Shown here: in pieces, positions 17,027 to 27,275 of the stretch | Layout: every line of letters starts with the position of its first letter | Numbering within the stretch: position 1 is the stretch's first letter | From: Colwellia sp. 20A7 | Lineage (GTDB): Bacteria > Pseudomonadota > Gammaproteobacteria > Enterobacterales > Alteromonadaceae | NCBI RefSeq assembly: GCF_009832865.1 | Contig: NZ_CP047130.1 | Span: 2,790,001-2,854,000, forward strand | Length of the DNA stretch: 64,000 bases | Reading direction: 5' to 3' | Made by a program: the position numbers and the translations under genes | Notes under the pieces: model-generated | What the model saw: the letters and a program-made list of their open reading frames with translations, nothing else | Told to the model about the DNA's origin: nothing | Databases searched by the model: none

Positions 17027-18868
17027 ATGCAAGACATAGTTCAGAGCGCAGTGCAAAGCGTAACGCCAAAAGTACTACAAAAAACATTGCGAAAAGTTAG
17101 CAAGATTAACCTAGTGAAAAAAACTACGTCTTTGTTTATTGCGTTATTTTTAATTTCTCCTTTTGCCATGTCAAATCCCCTTTTGGTTGAACTCCCAGAT
17201 AAATTACCTCGAGAAGTTGCGCAAAATATTCATGCGTATTTAGGCAAGTTACCAAAAGAGAGTAATGAGCGAGCTGCATTTATTTTTACCGCTAAAAAAA
17301 AGGTTACCAATGCGCTCAATGCTTTAGGATATTACCGTTCCGTAGTAACTAACGTAATTAAGAAAGATACCGACAAAGACGTTTGGACACTTACTTTTAA
17401 TATCGTTTTAAATGAACAAACACTAATAAAAAAATTACAGCTTAATATTGTTGGTGATGCAAATAAAGATACTGCTTTTTCAGAAATAATTAGCAATATT
17501 CCTATACTAACCGGGGATGTGCTACATCATGGAAAATACGAAAAATTTAAAGAAGACTTAACGTCGCTTGGATTAGAGCGTGGATATTTCGATATTAAAT
17601 TTACTAAGTCGACTATCGCAATACATCAAGACTTGCAAACAGCGGATATTATTCTTAATTTAGATAGTGGCGTTCGTTATCAATTTGGTGAACTAAAGTT
17701 TAACTCTTTCGATTTAAACCCTGATGTTTTATCGCCATTAATGTCTTTTAATAAAGGAGATTATTACCAACAAGATTTATTGCAAAACTTACAAAATGAA
17801 CTCGATGAAACCCAATATTTCAGTAATGTAATTGTTTGGCCTAATACCGAAAAAATTATTGATCATACTTTACCTATTGATATTTCATTAGAGCCAGCAA
17901 CACGACATCAATTCGATTTAGGTCTGGGATATTCAACAGATACAAAAGAAAACTTTTCTTTTGTATGGAAAACCCCCTTGGTTAACCGTTATGGACATCG
18001 ACAAGAAACGAAGTTGTCTTATTCAAAAATAAATCCTACCGGGTATTTTATTTACGGTATTCCTTTATCACACCCTAATAATGATGTTTTACAATTAAAA
18101 GCCTTACTAGAAGAAAATGATTTCGCAGACTTAACAAGTAAATTCCTTTCTTTCCAAGTGGGCCGTGTTTACCTAAAAGATAGTATGTTGCGCCAGCCTT
18201 ACCTTAGACACCTTTCTGAAGAATGGAGTACCGATGGTATAGATGATGATGCTAAATATTATATTCCTGGTTTTACTTGGTCTGATAAAGAATGGCAAGG
18301 CTCAGTTTTAGATCCAAGTAATGGTTTCCGCCAATATTATAATATAGAAGGAAGCTATGATAAGTTGGACTCTAAAACTTCATTTTTGCGTTTTAATGCA
18401 CGTTGGAAATATATTTCATCGATAACACCAAAACATCGTATTGTGACCCGAGCTGAAGTTGGCTATGCCATTGTTAAAGATGATATAGAAGCAGAGCTTT
18501 CACCGTCACTGCGTTTTTATGCTGGTGGAGATCAAAGTATTAGAGGTTTCGGTTATCAATCAGTTGGCCCTAAAATAATGCTTACCCAAGGAGAAGATAA
18601 CACTGAAGAAGAGATCGTTGTTGGCGGAACGAATATGGTTGTTGCTAGTGTAGAGTATCAATACTACTTTACCCCCGAATGGCGAGGTGCACTGTTTACT
18701 GATGGCGGTAGTGTGAATAATAAAGACAAATTAGACTTTGTTTATTCTATTGGAACAGGCATTCATTATATTTCTCCTATTGGCCCCATCCGATTTGCCC
18801 TAGGTTATCCATTAAGTGAAGATGAGTCGTCATGGCGCATTCACTTTAGCATCGGCGCAGAACTATGA
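17027..18868 (+). CDS. tamA: Outer-membrane translocation and assembly module protein TamA
   Basis: A 613-residue BamA-superfamily protein. Three POTRA domains (roughly residues 50-290; LKALGYY-like LNALGYYRSVV, RGYFDIKFTKS) precede a 16-strand barrel with the conserved FYAGGDQSIRGFGYQS loop and a final aromatic strand (WRIHFSIGAEL). With TamB it aids autotransporter and outer-membrane protein insertion and lipid transport. The start is uncertain: from the ATG at 17027 the signal peptide is preceded by ~29 unusual residues, while a GTG at 17114 would give a normal signal peptide (VKKTTSLFIALFLISPFAMS). It overlaps tamB by four bases (ATGA). Confidence 0.92.
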   Translation: MQDIVQSAVQSVTPKVLQKTLRKVSKINLVKKTTSLFIALFLISPFAMSNPLLVELPDKLPREVAQNIHAYLGKLPKESNERAAFIFTAKKKVTNALNALGYYRSVVTNVIKKDTDKDVWTLTFNIVLNEQTLIKKLQLNIVGDANKDTAFSEIISNIPILTGDVLHHGKYEKFKEDLTSLGLERGYFDIKFTKSTIAIHQDLQTADIILNLDSGVRYQFGELKFNSFDLNPDVLSPLMSFNKGDYYQQDLLQNLQNELDETQYFSNVIVWPNTEKIIDHTLPIDISLEPATRHQFDLGLGYSTDTKENFSFVWKTPLVNRYGHRQETKLSYSKINPTGYFIYGIPLSHPNNDVLQLKALLEENDFADLTSKFLSFQVGRVYLKDSMLRQPYLRHLSEEWSTDGIDDDAKYYIPGFTWSDKEWQGSVLDPSNGFRQYYNIEGSYDKLDSKTSFLRFNARWKYISSITPKHRIVTRAEVGYAIVKDDIEAELSPSLRFYAGGDQSIRGFGYQSVGPKIMLTQGEDNTEEEIVVGGTNMVVASVEYQYYFTPEWRGALFTDGGSVNNKDKLDFVYSIGTGIHYISPIGPIRFALGYPLSEDESSWRIHFSIGAEL

Positions 18869-21800
18869 TTTATAAACGTGTTAGCTTCTACCTGACTACG
18901 ATATTTACGGGGATACTCTGTTTATTCGCCATATTACTTTCAACGCCTTGGGGAACTCAACTAACCCTTTATTTTGTTGGCGATATTTCTCCTATACAAG
19001 TTAAATATCGCAGCGGTGCATTTTTAAAAGATTTACAGTTAAGCCACTTAACCATTAACAATGAGCAAATGGAGGTTAATGCAACAGACATACGTTTAAC
19101 ATTAAATTTACGCTGTCTTTGGAAAAACCAAGTATGCATTGATGAACTGAGTCTTGCGTCTCTTCAAGTGAGTTTAAATGAAAATAGCGCCACGTCGTCA
19201 GATCAACTTATGGCAGAAATTATTATTCCGCCTATTTTCACCTTACCTTTTTCCGTTAAAGTGAAACAGTTCTATTTAGCAAGTGCTCAAATAAAAAATC
19301 CAAACCTACAGGTAAAGTTAACTGATTTCTCGAGTATTTTAGAAATCAATGACGCGGCGCTAACAATAGAAAAATTCAGCCTGGCTGCTGCACATATTAC
19401 CTTAGTTAAATCAGATACTGTTCCAGCTAATACCACTAAAAAAGCTAAAACAGCTTGGCCTTTGGCTTCGTTACCAAAGGTATATTTACCTTTCAAATTT
19501 AATGTAAAGTCATTTACCGTTAAAGAGCTTATTGTTAATGAGTTAATAACTACTGGTGATGAGGAAACGTTAGTACATATAGAAGATGCAGTTGCACGCT
19601 TATCTTGGTTTAAAACAAAACTCACTATTGACACACTGTCATCAAACATTCAAAAAATAGGATCTTTTTCTTTAAAAGGTAAGCTTGATTTTGTTCCACC
19701 TTATAATGTTGATATAACAGTGTTAGACACAATTAAGGACAACGAAATAGTACCTGAGTTAAATGATTCTAGACAACAAACGTTACTCCAAGGAAACCTA
19801 TCTCATTTAGCTATAACAGTAAGTAGCGAAGGAACATTAGCATTAACCGCTGATGCAAAAATAGATCTAACCGATGCCAACTTACCTTATGAATTAACCA
19901 CCCAAGTAACGCAATATACGTTACCTAGTGATATTACCCAAGTCATTACCCCTGCAATGTTTGTACTGCAAAGCCAAGGTGATCTTAATCAACAGACAAT
20001 CGAATTTAACAGTGAATTCAGTGGGTTTGGTTATCAAAATTTCGCCGTTGAATTAAGTGCAAGCTTGCAGAAAGATCTTCTTAAGATAAATACTTTTTAT
20101 CTAAAAGATTTCAACGCAGATAATGAACTAAATTTAGTAGGCGAATTACAATTAGGAGACAAATTATTTTGGGATATCAACCTTGATACCTCAGGCTTTA
20201 CTTTGCCCAATATCGACAAACGTTTATCCGGACGTGTACAAGGGAATATTGCCAGTAAAGGTTTTTGGCATGGTGATGAATGGGCACTAAGCTTAGTGAA
20301 TTCAAAGCTTACAGGACAAATTAATAATATAAAGCTTTTGGCTGAAGCTAACATTGATCTTAATCATCAAGGTAAATTAGCACCAAGTAAGGTGTTTATT
20401 GATTATGGTGATATAGCACTTAACCTTAACGGCTATAGCGATGAAAATTGGCACGTTAATGGACGAGTAAATGTTGACAGTGCCAACTTATGGTTAAAAG
20501 ATATTGAAAGTAGCTTACGTTCAACAATTGATATTTCTGGACCTATTCAAGATCCTGAAATAACTTTACAAGGTGAGATTGAAAAACTCGTTATGGCAAA
20601 CTTTTCAAGTGATGCCATTCATTTTAATGCCGCCTATCGCCCTTTGAATAATCATGAACATAAAGTGGCGTTTACCAGTATGCTAATGAACCTAAATCAA
20701 CACACAATTAAAGAGGTGAGCTTTTCAAGTAATGGTGACTTAGCACAACAACAAATTAATTTAGCCTGGCTTGGCGATTCATCACTTAATTTATCACTCG
20801 ACAGTCAATATTCCCCTACAGATGAGCAATTAACGATACAAGCAGCTAATACTATTTTTTCTTTAGGTGAACAAGTGTTCAAATCAAGTCAGCCTATTCA
20901 TCTGCTTTACAACAATAAACTAAATACACTAGCCATTAATCAGCATTGTTGGTTAGGAAGTTTGTCGCAATTATGTTTAAACGATAATACTGTTTTAAAT
21001 TTGACTAAGGGAGATTTGACGGTAGCACTTCAGTTAGATACGGCACTGCTAAAACCTTTTATACCTGAAGAATTTCGCTTTGATAATACCATAAATGGCA
21101 ATATTTCTATTGGCTGGCAACCAGATGCTACGCCATCTATTGATGCACAATTACTGATTAATGCCGGGCTACTACAAATAAATAAAGAAAATGAATTACA
21201 TAAGTTGCTCGAATGGGAACAAGGCCAATTAAATTTACAAATGAACGACAACAGTATAAAAGGAAACATGACCTTGTCGACCGCTGTTGATAATACTGAA
21301 TTATTAAATGCAAGTACGTCCATTTCGTTAACTGATAACAGTATTAAAGATAGCCATATTACCATTAATAATTTTAACCTTTCGCCAATACAAGTTTTTG
21401 TACCCGAACTCTCTTCATTAGAAGGCATGTTAAATACTAATATCACAGTCAATGGGATGTTAGATAAACCTATTATAAATGGCGAAATGAAATTAACAGA
21501 TGGAAAAATAAAAATTGCAAGCAATATGAATACGCTAGAAAACATTAATATGGCTTTTGACTTCAAAGGACAACAAGCCATTGTTTCAGGTGGTGTTGAT
21601 GTTAATAAAATAACTGCAAACCTTACCGGTGATGTTGATTGGCAAAATGAATTACAAGGTAACTTTAATCTTGATGGCGAAGCCATAAGTTTTTCTGTTC
21701 CCCCAGATCTAGCATTAACCATTTCCCCTCACCTTAATGCACAAATAAATGCCTCAGAGCTTAAGTTATCGGGTCGCATAGAAGTGCTTAAAGGAAAGTT

Positions 21801-22593
21801 AGCCATCAACAAGTTGCCTCAAGGCAGCGTTAGCTTAAGCAAAGATGTCATCATTGTTAATGATGATGGTGAGCAAGTCACCCTTGAGAAACCTTTTAAT
21901 ATTTTAACAAACGTTCGTGTTGTTATCGCTGACGCTTTCCAAATTGAAGGGCAAGGGTTTGTTGGACGCCTCGGTGGTGAATTACAAGTAAGTCAGCAAC
22001 CGCAACAACCTTTACAGTTATTTGGTAGTTTAAAAATTCCAGAAGGTCGTTATCGAGCTTATGGACAAGACTTATCGATAACAAAAGGGAATATATCTTT
22101 TAATGGCCCAGCCAACACTCCCTATGTATCAATGCAAGCGACACGTAGTATTGAAAAAGAAGACATCATTGTTGGCATTGACGCTAAAGGTTTAGCGAAT
22201 AGTTTACATATTACATTGTTTTCAAAACCTACTATGCAGCAATCAGAAGCCTTGTCATATTTAGTTAGAGGCCGAGGCTTAGATGCTAAAACGAATAATA
22301 GTAATGCTGCAATAGGTGTGGCCTTAGGAACGGCAATAACAAACTTTTCGGGAGTACTAACTCAAATAGAGAAGTTACCCTTGCTCAATAAACTTGAAAT
22401 TGACGGAGACGATGAACAAGCGTCTATTGCCGGATATTTAGGTGACCAAGTTTATGTTAAATACGGCGTAGGTGTAACTGAACCAATTAAAGAGCTAACG
22501 GTTAGGTTTTATATCTATAGTCGTCTATGGGTTGAAGCGGTTTCTGGTTTAGAAAACTCGGCGAATATTTACTATTCATTTGATATAAAGTAA
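18865..22593 (+). CDS. tamB: Translocation and assembly module protein TamB
   Basis: A 1242-residue AsmA-like bridge protein. A single N-terminal membrane anchor (residues ~8-27) is followed by a very long repetitive beta-groove region and the conserved C-terminal DUF490/TamB domain (~900-1242, with FVGRLGGELQVSQQPQQPLQL and GRYRAYGQDLSITKG), ending in YYSFDIK. It spans the periplasm from inner membrane to TamA and is thought to carry phospholipid and help outer-membrane protein assembly. The start overlaps the tamA stop (ATGA), indicating coupled translation. Confidence 0.92.
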   Translation: MIYKRVSFYLTTIFTGILCLFAILLSTPWGTQLTLYFVGDISPIQVKYRSGAFLKDLQLSHLTINNEQMEVNATDIRLTLNLRCLWKNQVCIDELSLASLQVSLNENSATSSDQLMAEIIIPPIFTLPFSVKVKQFYLASAQIKNPNLQVKLTDFSSILEINDAALTIEKFSLAAAHITLVKSDTVPANTTKKAKTAWPLASLPKVYLPFKFNVKSFTVKELIVNELITTGDEETLVHIEDAVARLSWFKTKLTIDTLSSNIQKIGSFSLKGKLDFVPPYNVDITVLDTIKDNEIVPELNDSRQQTLLQGNLSHLAITVSSEGTLALTADAKIDLTDANLPYELTTQVTQYTLPSDITQVITPAMFVLQSQGDLNQQTIEFNSEFSGFGYQNFAVELSASLQKDLLKINTFYLKDFNADNELNLVGELQLGDKLFWDINLDTSGFTLPNIDKRLSGRVQGNIASKGFWHGDEWALSLVNSKLTGQINNIKLLAEANIDLNHQGKLAPSKVFIDYGDIALNLNGYSDENWHVNGRVNVDSANLWLKDIESSLRSTIDISGPIQDPEITLQGEIEKLVMANFSSDAIHFNAAYRPLNNHEHKVAFTSMLMNLNQHTIKEVSFSSNGDLAQQQINLAWLGDSSLNLSLDSQYSPTDEQLTIQAANTIFSLGEQVFKSSQPIHLLYNNKLNTLAINQHCWLGSLSQLCLNDNTVLNLTKGDLTVALQLDTALLKPFIPEEFRFDNTINGNISIGWQPDATPSIDAQLLINAGLLQINKENELHKLLEWEQGQLNLQMNDNSIKGNMTLSTAVDNTELLNASTSISLTDNSIKDSHITINNFNLSPIQVFVPELSSLEGMLNTNITVNGMLDKPIINGEMKLTDGKIKIASNMNTLENINMAFDFKGQQAIVSGGVDVNKITANLTGDVDWQNELQGNFNLDGEAISFSVPPDLALTISPHLNAQINASELKLSGRIEVLKGKLAINKLPQGSVSLSKDVIIVNDDGEQVTLEKPFNILTNVRVVIADAFQIEGQGFVGRLGGELQVSQQPQQPLQLFGSLKIPEGRYRAYGQDLSITKGNISFNGPANTPYVSMQATRSIEKEDIIVGIDAKGLANSLHITLFSKPTMQQSEALSYLVRGRGLDAKTNNSNAAIGVALGTAITNFSGVLTQIEKLPLLNKLEIDGDDEQASIAGYLGDQVYVKYGVGVTEPIKELTVRFYIYSRLWVEAVSGLENSANIYYSFDIK

Positions 22594-22789
22594 ACGGATG
22601 TCGTTAACGTGACGGTAGTAAAGTACCCTACAAAAATAGAACATTAATAAGCATATTATTGCCAATTGACGTCTGTTAAGTGCATTTTTGATGAACGGAC
22701 AGGTAATTTCCCTTCGAATAAACTATGTCATAAGCAATGTAGTAAAGAAAAGCTGTTACAGGCTCAAAATTGCGCTTACTGTTTTGCAC

Positions 22790-23794
22790 TTACTGTTTTT
22801 CTCTTAGCTGTTTCAAATAATCTCTAACGGCACTGTTATGCTCAGCTAGCGTTCGGCTAAAAACATGCTTTCCATTCCCTTCGCTAACAAAGTAGTAATA
22901 ATCACTTTCTTGGGGATTAAGTGCTGCTTTAATAGCTGATAACCCAGGCATTGCTATAGGACTTGGTGGTAAACCATTTATTCGATAAGTGTTATAAGCT
23001 GTTTTCTCTCTTAAATGAGCCCTAGTTATGTCTCCTTTATAACGATCGCCTAAGCCATAAATAACCGTAGGATCGGTTTGTAATCGCATTTTTTTCGCTA
23101 ATCGATTCATAAATACAGAGGCGATCAAAGGCTGCTCTGGTATATGGCTTGTCTCTTTTTCAATAATTGATGCCATAATTAAGGCTTGATAAGGTGACTC
23201 ATAAGGTAGACCAATAGCTCGCTCTTGCCAAAGCTTAATTAGGGTATTTTGCATCGACGCATGAGCACGTTTTAAAATTTGAAGATCTTCAGTACCTTTA
23301 GTAAAAGCATAAGTTTCAGGAAGAAACCATCCTTCGGGATTAGCTTGTTCTATATTTAAACGTTGCGATACTTGCTCAACTGTTAATGACTCAACAGTAT
23401 GCATTAGTTCAGGTTGATTATTTAATTGAGTGAGTAGTTCTTTAAACGTTATGCCTTCCACAATGGTAAATTTGAATTGATGTTCGTTTGAGCTAGTGAT
23501 TAATGTCAGAATATTTTGCAAACTTGAGTTGGGAAAAACTTGATAAGTGCCAACTTTAATAATAGTTTTTTGAGGTTGTAAACGTGCGTAGACTCTAAGC
23601 CAAAAGCGGTTATCTATCCAACCTTTACTCTCTAATGCCCTTGAAAATGAAGCAACAGAACTACCTTGTTCAATAGTAATTAATTGATGCTGTGCAATGG
23701 GTAAAGGCTTATTCATTTCTTTTTCTAATAAAAGAAAAAAGCCAAGAATAAATATAATAGTGCTACCAATACAAACATAAAGTATTTTTTTCAT
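22790..23794 (-). CDS. mltG: Endolytic murein transglycosylase MltG
   Basis: A 334-residue YceG-like protein. One N-terminal membrane helix (residues ~4-22) is followed by a LysM-like region and the catalytic domain with the active-site Glu in ASIIEKET, then [36 protein letters not shown] and ALNP. It cleaves nascent glycan strands and helps end peptidoglycan polymerisation. The gene follows pabC after 10 bases, as in E. coli, but tmk is no longer next to it. Confidence 0.93.
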   Translation of the reverse strand: MKKILYVCIGSTIIFILGFFLLLEKEMNKPLPIAQHQLITIEQGSSVASFSRALESKGWIDNRFWLRVYARLQPQKTIIKVGTYQVFPNSSLQNILTLITSSNEHQFKFTIVEGITFKELLTQLNNQPELMHTVESLTVEQVSQRLNIEQANPEGWFLPETYAFTKGTEDLQILKRAHASMQNTLIKLWQERAIGLPYESPYQALIMASIIEKETSHIPEQPLIASVFMNRLAKKMRLQTDPTVIYGLGDRYKGDITRAHLREKTAYNTYRINGLPPSPIAMPGLSAIKAALNPQESDYYYFVSEGNGKHVFSRTLAEHNSAVRDYLKQLREKQ

Positions 23795-23804
23795 TACAAA
23801 CCTA

Positions 23805-24626
23805 TTAATAGTTTATCGCTTCATGGTTAATACCATTACGGATAGTTAGTGCTATTTCTAATGGTAAGGCTAATGATAATACCTGTCCGTTATAATTATT
23901 CACAGGCATAACGCCCATAACGCAATTACAAACAAGCATTGCCTGCGCTTGGGCTATTTCCTCTAGAGAAATAGCTTTGATAATAGTTTCAGGGTAATGG
24001 CGCAATATAGTTTGGCGCATAATACCATTGACACCACTTTGACTAACATCTGGCGTATATAATGTGTCATTCAAGCAGAAAAATACATTGGCACTCGTTG
24101 CTTCTATCACGTTATCATTTATATTCGTTACCAATAAGTCATCTACATCACTCAAAGACAGTTCTTGCCTTAAGAGCACTTGTTCAAGACGGTTTAAATG
24201 CTTTAAACCACCTAGCATAGGATTAATCCCTATTTGTTGTTTACTGAGACCTAAGTTAATACCGGTATGAATAAGATCGTCATAATGTGTAGGATAATCA
24301 TGGATCATAATAATCAGATCATGGTGATTACTTGATGAACGTGCATAACCTCGCCCACCACTACTCGCTGCAATGATGACTTTGAGTACGGCTAATGGAT
24401 AGTTTTTTGCTATAGCAGCTAATTGGAGTGTTAATTCGTTTGGTGAAGGTGGTGTAATACCCAGTTTTTCACAGCCAGAAGTTAAACGTTCCACATGCTG
24501 TGTTAAGTACGCCACCTTACCATTTATGACTTTTGCCGTAGTAAACAGGCCATCTCCATAAGCAAGACCACGACTTTCAATATCAATATGATGTTGTTGT
24601 ATTCCATTAACTAAACATAATTTCAT
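23805..24626 (-). CDS. pabC: Aminodeoxychorismate lyase
   Basis: A 273-residue fold-type IV PLP enzyme that releases pyruvate from 4-amino-4-deoxychorismate to give p-aminobenzoate for folate. Motifs seen: [15 protein letters not shown] at the N-terminus, the PLP lysine region [17 protein letters not shown], and EATSANVFF followed by [10 protein letters not shown]. Length is normal. It sits between fabF and mltG as in many gammaproteobacteria; a terminator separates it from fabF. Confidence 0.9.
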   Translation of the reverse strand: MKLCLVNGIQQHHIDIESRGLAYGDGLFTTAKVINGKVAYLTQHVERLTSGCEKLGITPPSPNELTLQLAAIAKNYPLAVLKVIIAASSGGRGYARSSSNHHDLIIMIHDYPTHYDDLIHTGINLGLSKQQIGINPMLGGLKHLNRLEQVLLRQELSLSDVDDLLVTNINDNVIEATSANVFFCLNDTLYTPDVSQSGVNGIMRQTILRHYPETIIKAISLEEIAQAQAMLVCNCVMGVMPVNNYNGQVLSLALPLEIALTIRNGINHEAINY

Positions 24627-24671
24627 TGTAGGTTCACTTTATAGATAAAACAGATTTAAACTAAATTAAAA

Positions 24672-24711
24672 AAGCCTGAGACTTACGCATATATGCTAAG
24701 TATTCAGGCTT
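24672..24711 (-). terminator. Intrinsic terminator after fabF
   Basis: AAGCCTGA and TCAGGCTT pair, with an inner GCATATATGC palindrome, and on the minus strand are followed by six T's. It lies between fabF and pabC. Confidence 0.75.
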
Positions 24712-24753
24712 AATAAATAGATTTCAAGCTTTAGTTACAAGTCACTTCAATTA

Positions 24754-25989
24754 TTATATTTTTTTAAATATTAATGACCCGTTTGTACCACCAAAACCAA
24801 ATGAATTACACAAAACATAATCTAAATTAATATCTCGGGCTGAGCCGCGAATATAATCTAAATCACAACCTTCATCTGGGTTATCTAAATTAATGGTTGG
24901 AGGAACACAAGAGCTAGCTAATGCTTGGATACTAAAGATACTTTCAACCGCACCAGCTGCACCTAATAAATGCCCTGTCATCGATTTTGTAGATCCCATC
25001 AATACATTGTATGCATCAGCACCAAAAATTGATTTTACCGCATTAGTTTCGGCAATATCACCTGCTGCTGTTGATGTACCATGCGCATTAATATAGCCGA
25101 TTTGATTAGCATTTATTTTTGCGTCATTTAATGCATTTTCCATTGCACGTGCTGCACCAGCACCATCTGCAGGAGGTGATGTCATGTGATAAGCATCACC
25201 ACTCATACCAAAACCAACTAACTCAGCATAAATTTTTGCGCCACGCGCTTTAGCATGTTCGTACTCTTCAACAACAACAACACCTGCACCGTCACCTAAA
25301 ACAAAACCATCACGATCTTTATCCCAAGGGCGTGAAGCTGCTTGTGGGTCATCATTTCGTCTAGATAAAGCACGAGCAGCACCAAAACCGCCCATACCTA
25401 GAGGCGTAGACGCTTTTTCAGCACCACCGGCAACCATTGCATCAGCATCGCCATAAGCAATCATTCTAGCAGCATGTCCAATATTATGAACACCACTAGT
25501 ACAAGCAGTAGTAATTGAGATGTTAGGCCCTTGTAGACCAAACATAATTGATAGATGCCCTGAAATCATATTAATGATTGTCGAAGGTACAAAAAATGGT
25601 GATAATTTTTTAGGCGTGCCTGCTTTTAGCATTTTTTCATGGTTTTGTTCAATTAAGCCCAAACCACCAATACCTGAACCTACCGCAACACCTATACGAG
25701 GTGCATTTTGTTCATTAATTTCAATACCTGAATCTTGGATTGCTTGAACACCTGCAGCCACACCATATTGAATAAAAAGATCCATTTTTTTGGATTCTTT
25801 CTTTTCCATATAACTTTCTGCATCAAAGTCATTCACCAAACCCGCAAATTTAGTAGTGAATTCAGTTGTATCAAAATGTTCAATATTACGAATACCACTT
25901 TTACCAAGTAATAAGTTTTCCCAAGTTTTTTCAGCAGTATTGCCTAATGGGCTAAGCATACCAAGACCGGTAACAACGACACGTCTCAT
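24754..25989 (-). CDS. fabF: 3-oxoacyl-ACP synthase II
   Basis: A 411-residue condensing enzyme (KAS II) for fatty-acid elongation. The nucleophilic Cys is in [15 protein letters not shown], and the two catalytic His are in [11 protein letters not shown] and [12 protein letters not shown]; the C-terminal [10 protein letters not shown] is typical. It condenses malonyl-ACP with acyl-ACP and has a role in temperature control of unsaturation in E. coli. AGAGG precedes the ATG. It is downstream of acpP, separated by a hairpin with a T-tract that may reduce fabF expression relative to acpP. Confidence 0.96.
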   Translation of the reverse strand: MRRVVVTGLGMLSPLGNTAEKTWENLLLGKSGIRNIEHFDTTEFTTKFAGLVNDFDAESYMEKKESKKMDLFIQYGVAAGVQAIQDSGIEINEQNAPRIGVAVGSGIGGLGLIEQNHEKMLKAGTPKKLSPFFVPSTIINMISGHLSIMFGLQGPNISITTACTSGVHNIGHAARMIAYGDADAMVAGGAEKASTPLGMGGFGAARALSRRNDDPQAASRPWDKDRDGFVLGDGAGVVVVEEYEHAKARGAKIYAELVGFGMSGDAYHMTSPPADGAGAARAMENALNDAKINANQIGYINAHGTSTAAGDIAETNAVKSIFGADAYNVLMGSTKSMTGHLLGAAGAVESIFSIQALASSCVPPTINLDNPDEGCDLDYIRGSARDINLDYVLCNSFGFGGTNGSLIFKKI

Positions 25990-26026
25990 TGTGTTCTACC
26001 TCTTAATTATGAAATAGGAGATACAA

Positions 26027-26069
26027 AAAAAGCGGTCACTTAAATGATAAGTATACCGCCTTTTTTTCA
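26027..26069 (-). terminator. Intrinsic terminator between acpP and fabF
   Basis: AAAAAAGCGGT and ACCGCCTTTTTT pair around a loop of about 18 bases. On the minus strand the stem is followed by seven T's. It should let most acpP transcripts end before fabF. Confidence 0.8.
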
Positions 26070-26109
26070 ATTACATTTTTACAATTAACTAGTAACGACT
26101 AGTTAGCAA

Positions 26110-26343
26110 TTACTGATTAGCGTTAACGTAATCGATTGCCGCTTGAACAGTAGTAATTTTTTCAGCTTCTTCGTCAGGAATTTCAGTATCAAATTCTTCT
26201 TCCAACGCCATAACTAATTCTACTGTATCTAATGAATCAGCACCTAAATCATCAACGAAAGATGAATCAGTTTTTACTTCTGCTTCACTAACACCTAGTT
26301 GTTCAATAGTGATTTTTTTAACGCGTTCTTCGATAGTACTCAT
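26110..26343 (-). CDS. acpP: Acyl carrier protein
   Basis: A 77-residue acidic four-helix carrier. The phosphopantetheine attachment Ser is residue 37 in [13 protein letters not shown]. It carries growing acyl chains for FabD, FabG and FabF encoded alongside, and for PlsX. AAAGGA precedes the ATG. It has its own 160-base upstream gap after fabG, room for a separate promoter, and a strong terminator after it, as expected for a very highly expressed gene. Confidence 0.97.
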   Translation of the reverse strand: MSTIEERVKKITIEQLGVSEAEVKTDSSFVDDLGADSLDTVELVMALEEEFDTEIPDEEAEKITTVQAAIDYVNANQ

Positions 26344-26506
26344 TTTTTTTCCTTTACTTACTGAAAGTGTAATTTATCAAATTGCGTGTAGTGTATTCGC
26401 CAAAGGCCTGCCATGCAAGCCTATAGCTTTATTTTTTTAAGTGGTCAAACCTGTTCACTACACTAAAATAGTAATACGAAACAATGTAGCCCTTTATATT
26501 TAAGGG

Positions 26507-27241
26507 TTACACCATATACATACCACCGTTAACATGGATCGTTTCGCCAGTGATATATGCCGCTGCATCTGACGCTAAAAAGGCAACAGTGCTCGCAATT
26601 TCTTCAGGTTTACCTAAACGATTCGCTGGAACTTGTGAGAATATACCTTCTTTTTGTTCATCAGTTAACGTTTGTGTCATATCTGTATCAATAAAACCTG
26701 GTGCAATCGTATTAACCGTTATGCCGCGAGAAGCAATCTCACGTGCTAACGACTTAGTAAAGCCTAATAAGCCCGCTTTAGCAGTCGCGTAGTTAACTTG
26801 CCCTGCATTCCCCATTGAGCCAACTACAGAGCCAATATTAATGATTCGGCCATTGCGTTTTTTCATCATAGGACGAATTGCCGCTTTACTTACCTTAAAA
26901 ACAGAGGTTAAGTTAGTGTCAATAATATCTTGCCATTCATCATCTTTCATACGCATAAACAAATTATCGCGCGTAATACCGGCATTATTCACTAAAATAT
27001 CAATGCTACCATGTGCGTCTTTAATTGCTGAAAATAGTGCAGCAATAGAGTCATCGCTCGTCACATTTAATACCAGGCCATTGCCCTCGCCTAAGTATTC
27101 TGAAATTCGTTCTGCGCCATGTGCTGAAGTCGCAGTTCCTACAACCGTAGCACCTAATGCTTGTAATTGTGTCGCTATTGCTTTGCCAATGCCACGACTA
27201 GCGCCTGTAACCAGGGCTATTTTTCCTGTTAATGAAAACAT
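26507..27241 (-). CDS. fabG: 3-oxoacyl-ACP reductase
   Basis: A 244-residue short-chain dehydrogenase that reduces 3-oxoacyl-ACP with NADPH. Motifs: NADP-binding GASRGIGKAIA (residues ~13-23), NNAGITRDNLFMRM, catalytic Ser in GSVVGSMGN, catalytic YATAK, and the C-terminal TGETIHVNGGMYMV. Length and composition match E. coli FabG. AGGAA precedes the ATG. It follows fabD by 34 bases. Confidence 0.96.
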   Translation of the reverse strand: MFSLTGKIALVTGASRGIGKAIATQLQALGATVVGTATSAHGAERISEYLGEGNGLVLNVTSDDSIAALFSAIKDAHGSIDILVNNAGITRDNLFMRMKDDEWQDIIDTNLTSVFKVSKAAIRPMMKKRNGRIINIGSVVGSMGNAGQVNYATAKAGLLGFTKSLAREIASRGITVNTIAPGFIDTDMTQTLTDEQKEGIFSQVPANRLGKPEEIASTVAFLASDAAAYITGETIHVNGGMYMV

Positions 27242-27275
27242 AATATTTCCTATTTGTTTCTTATTTTTATTAAAT

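Noticed and set aside
21030..21722. 230-codon antisense frame inside tamB
   Set aside because: The sense strand is a clear TamB; the antisense product has no family features or start signal.
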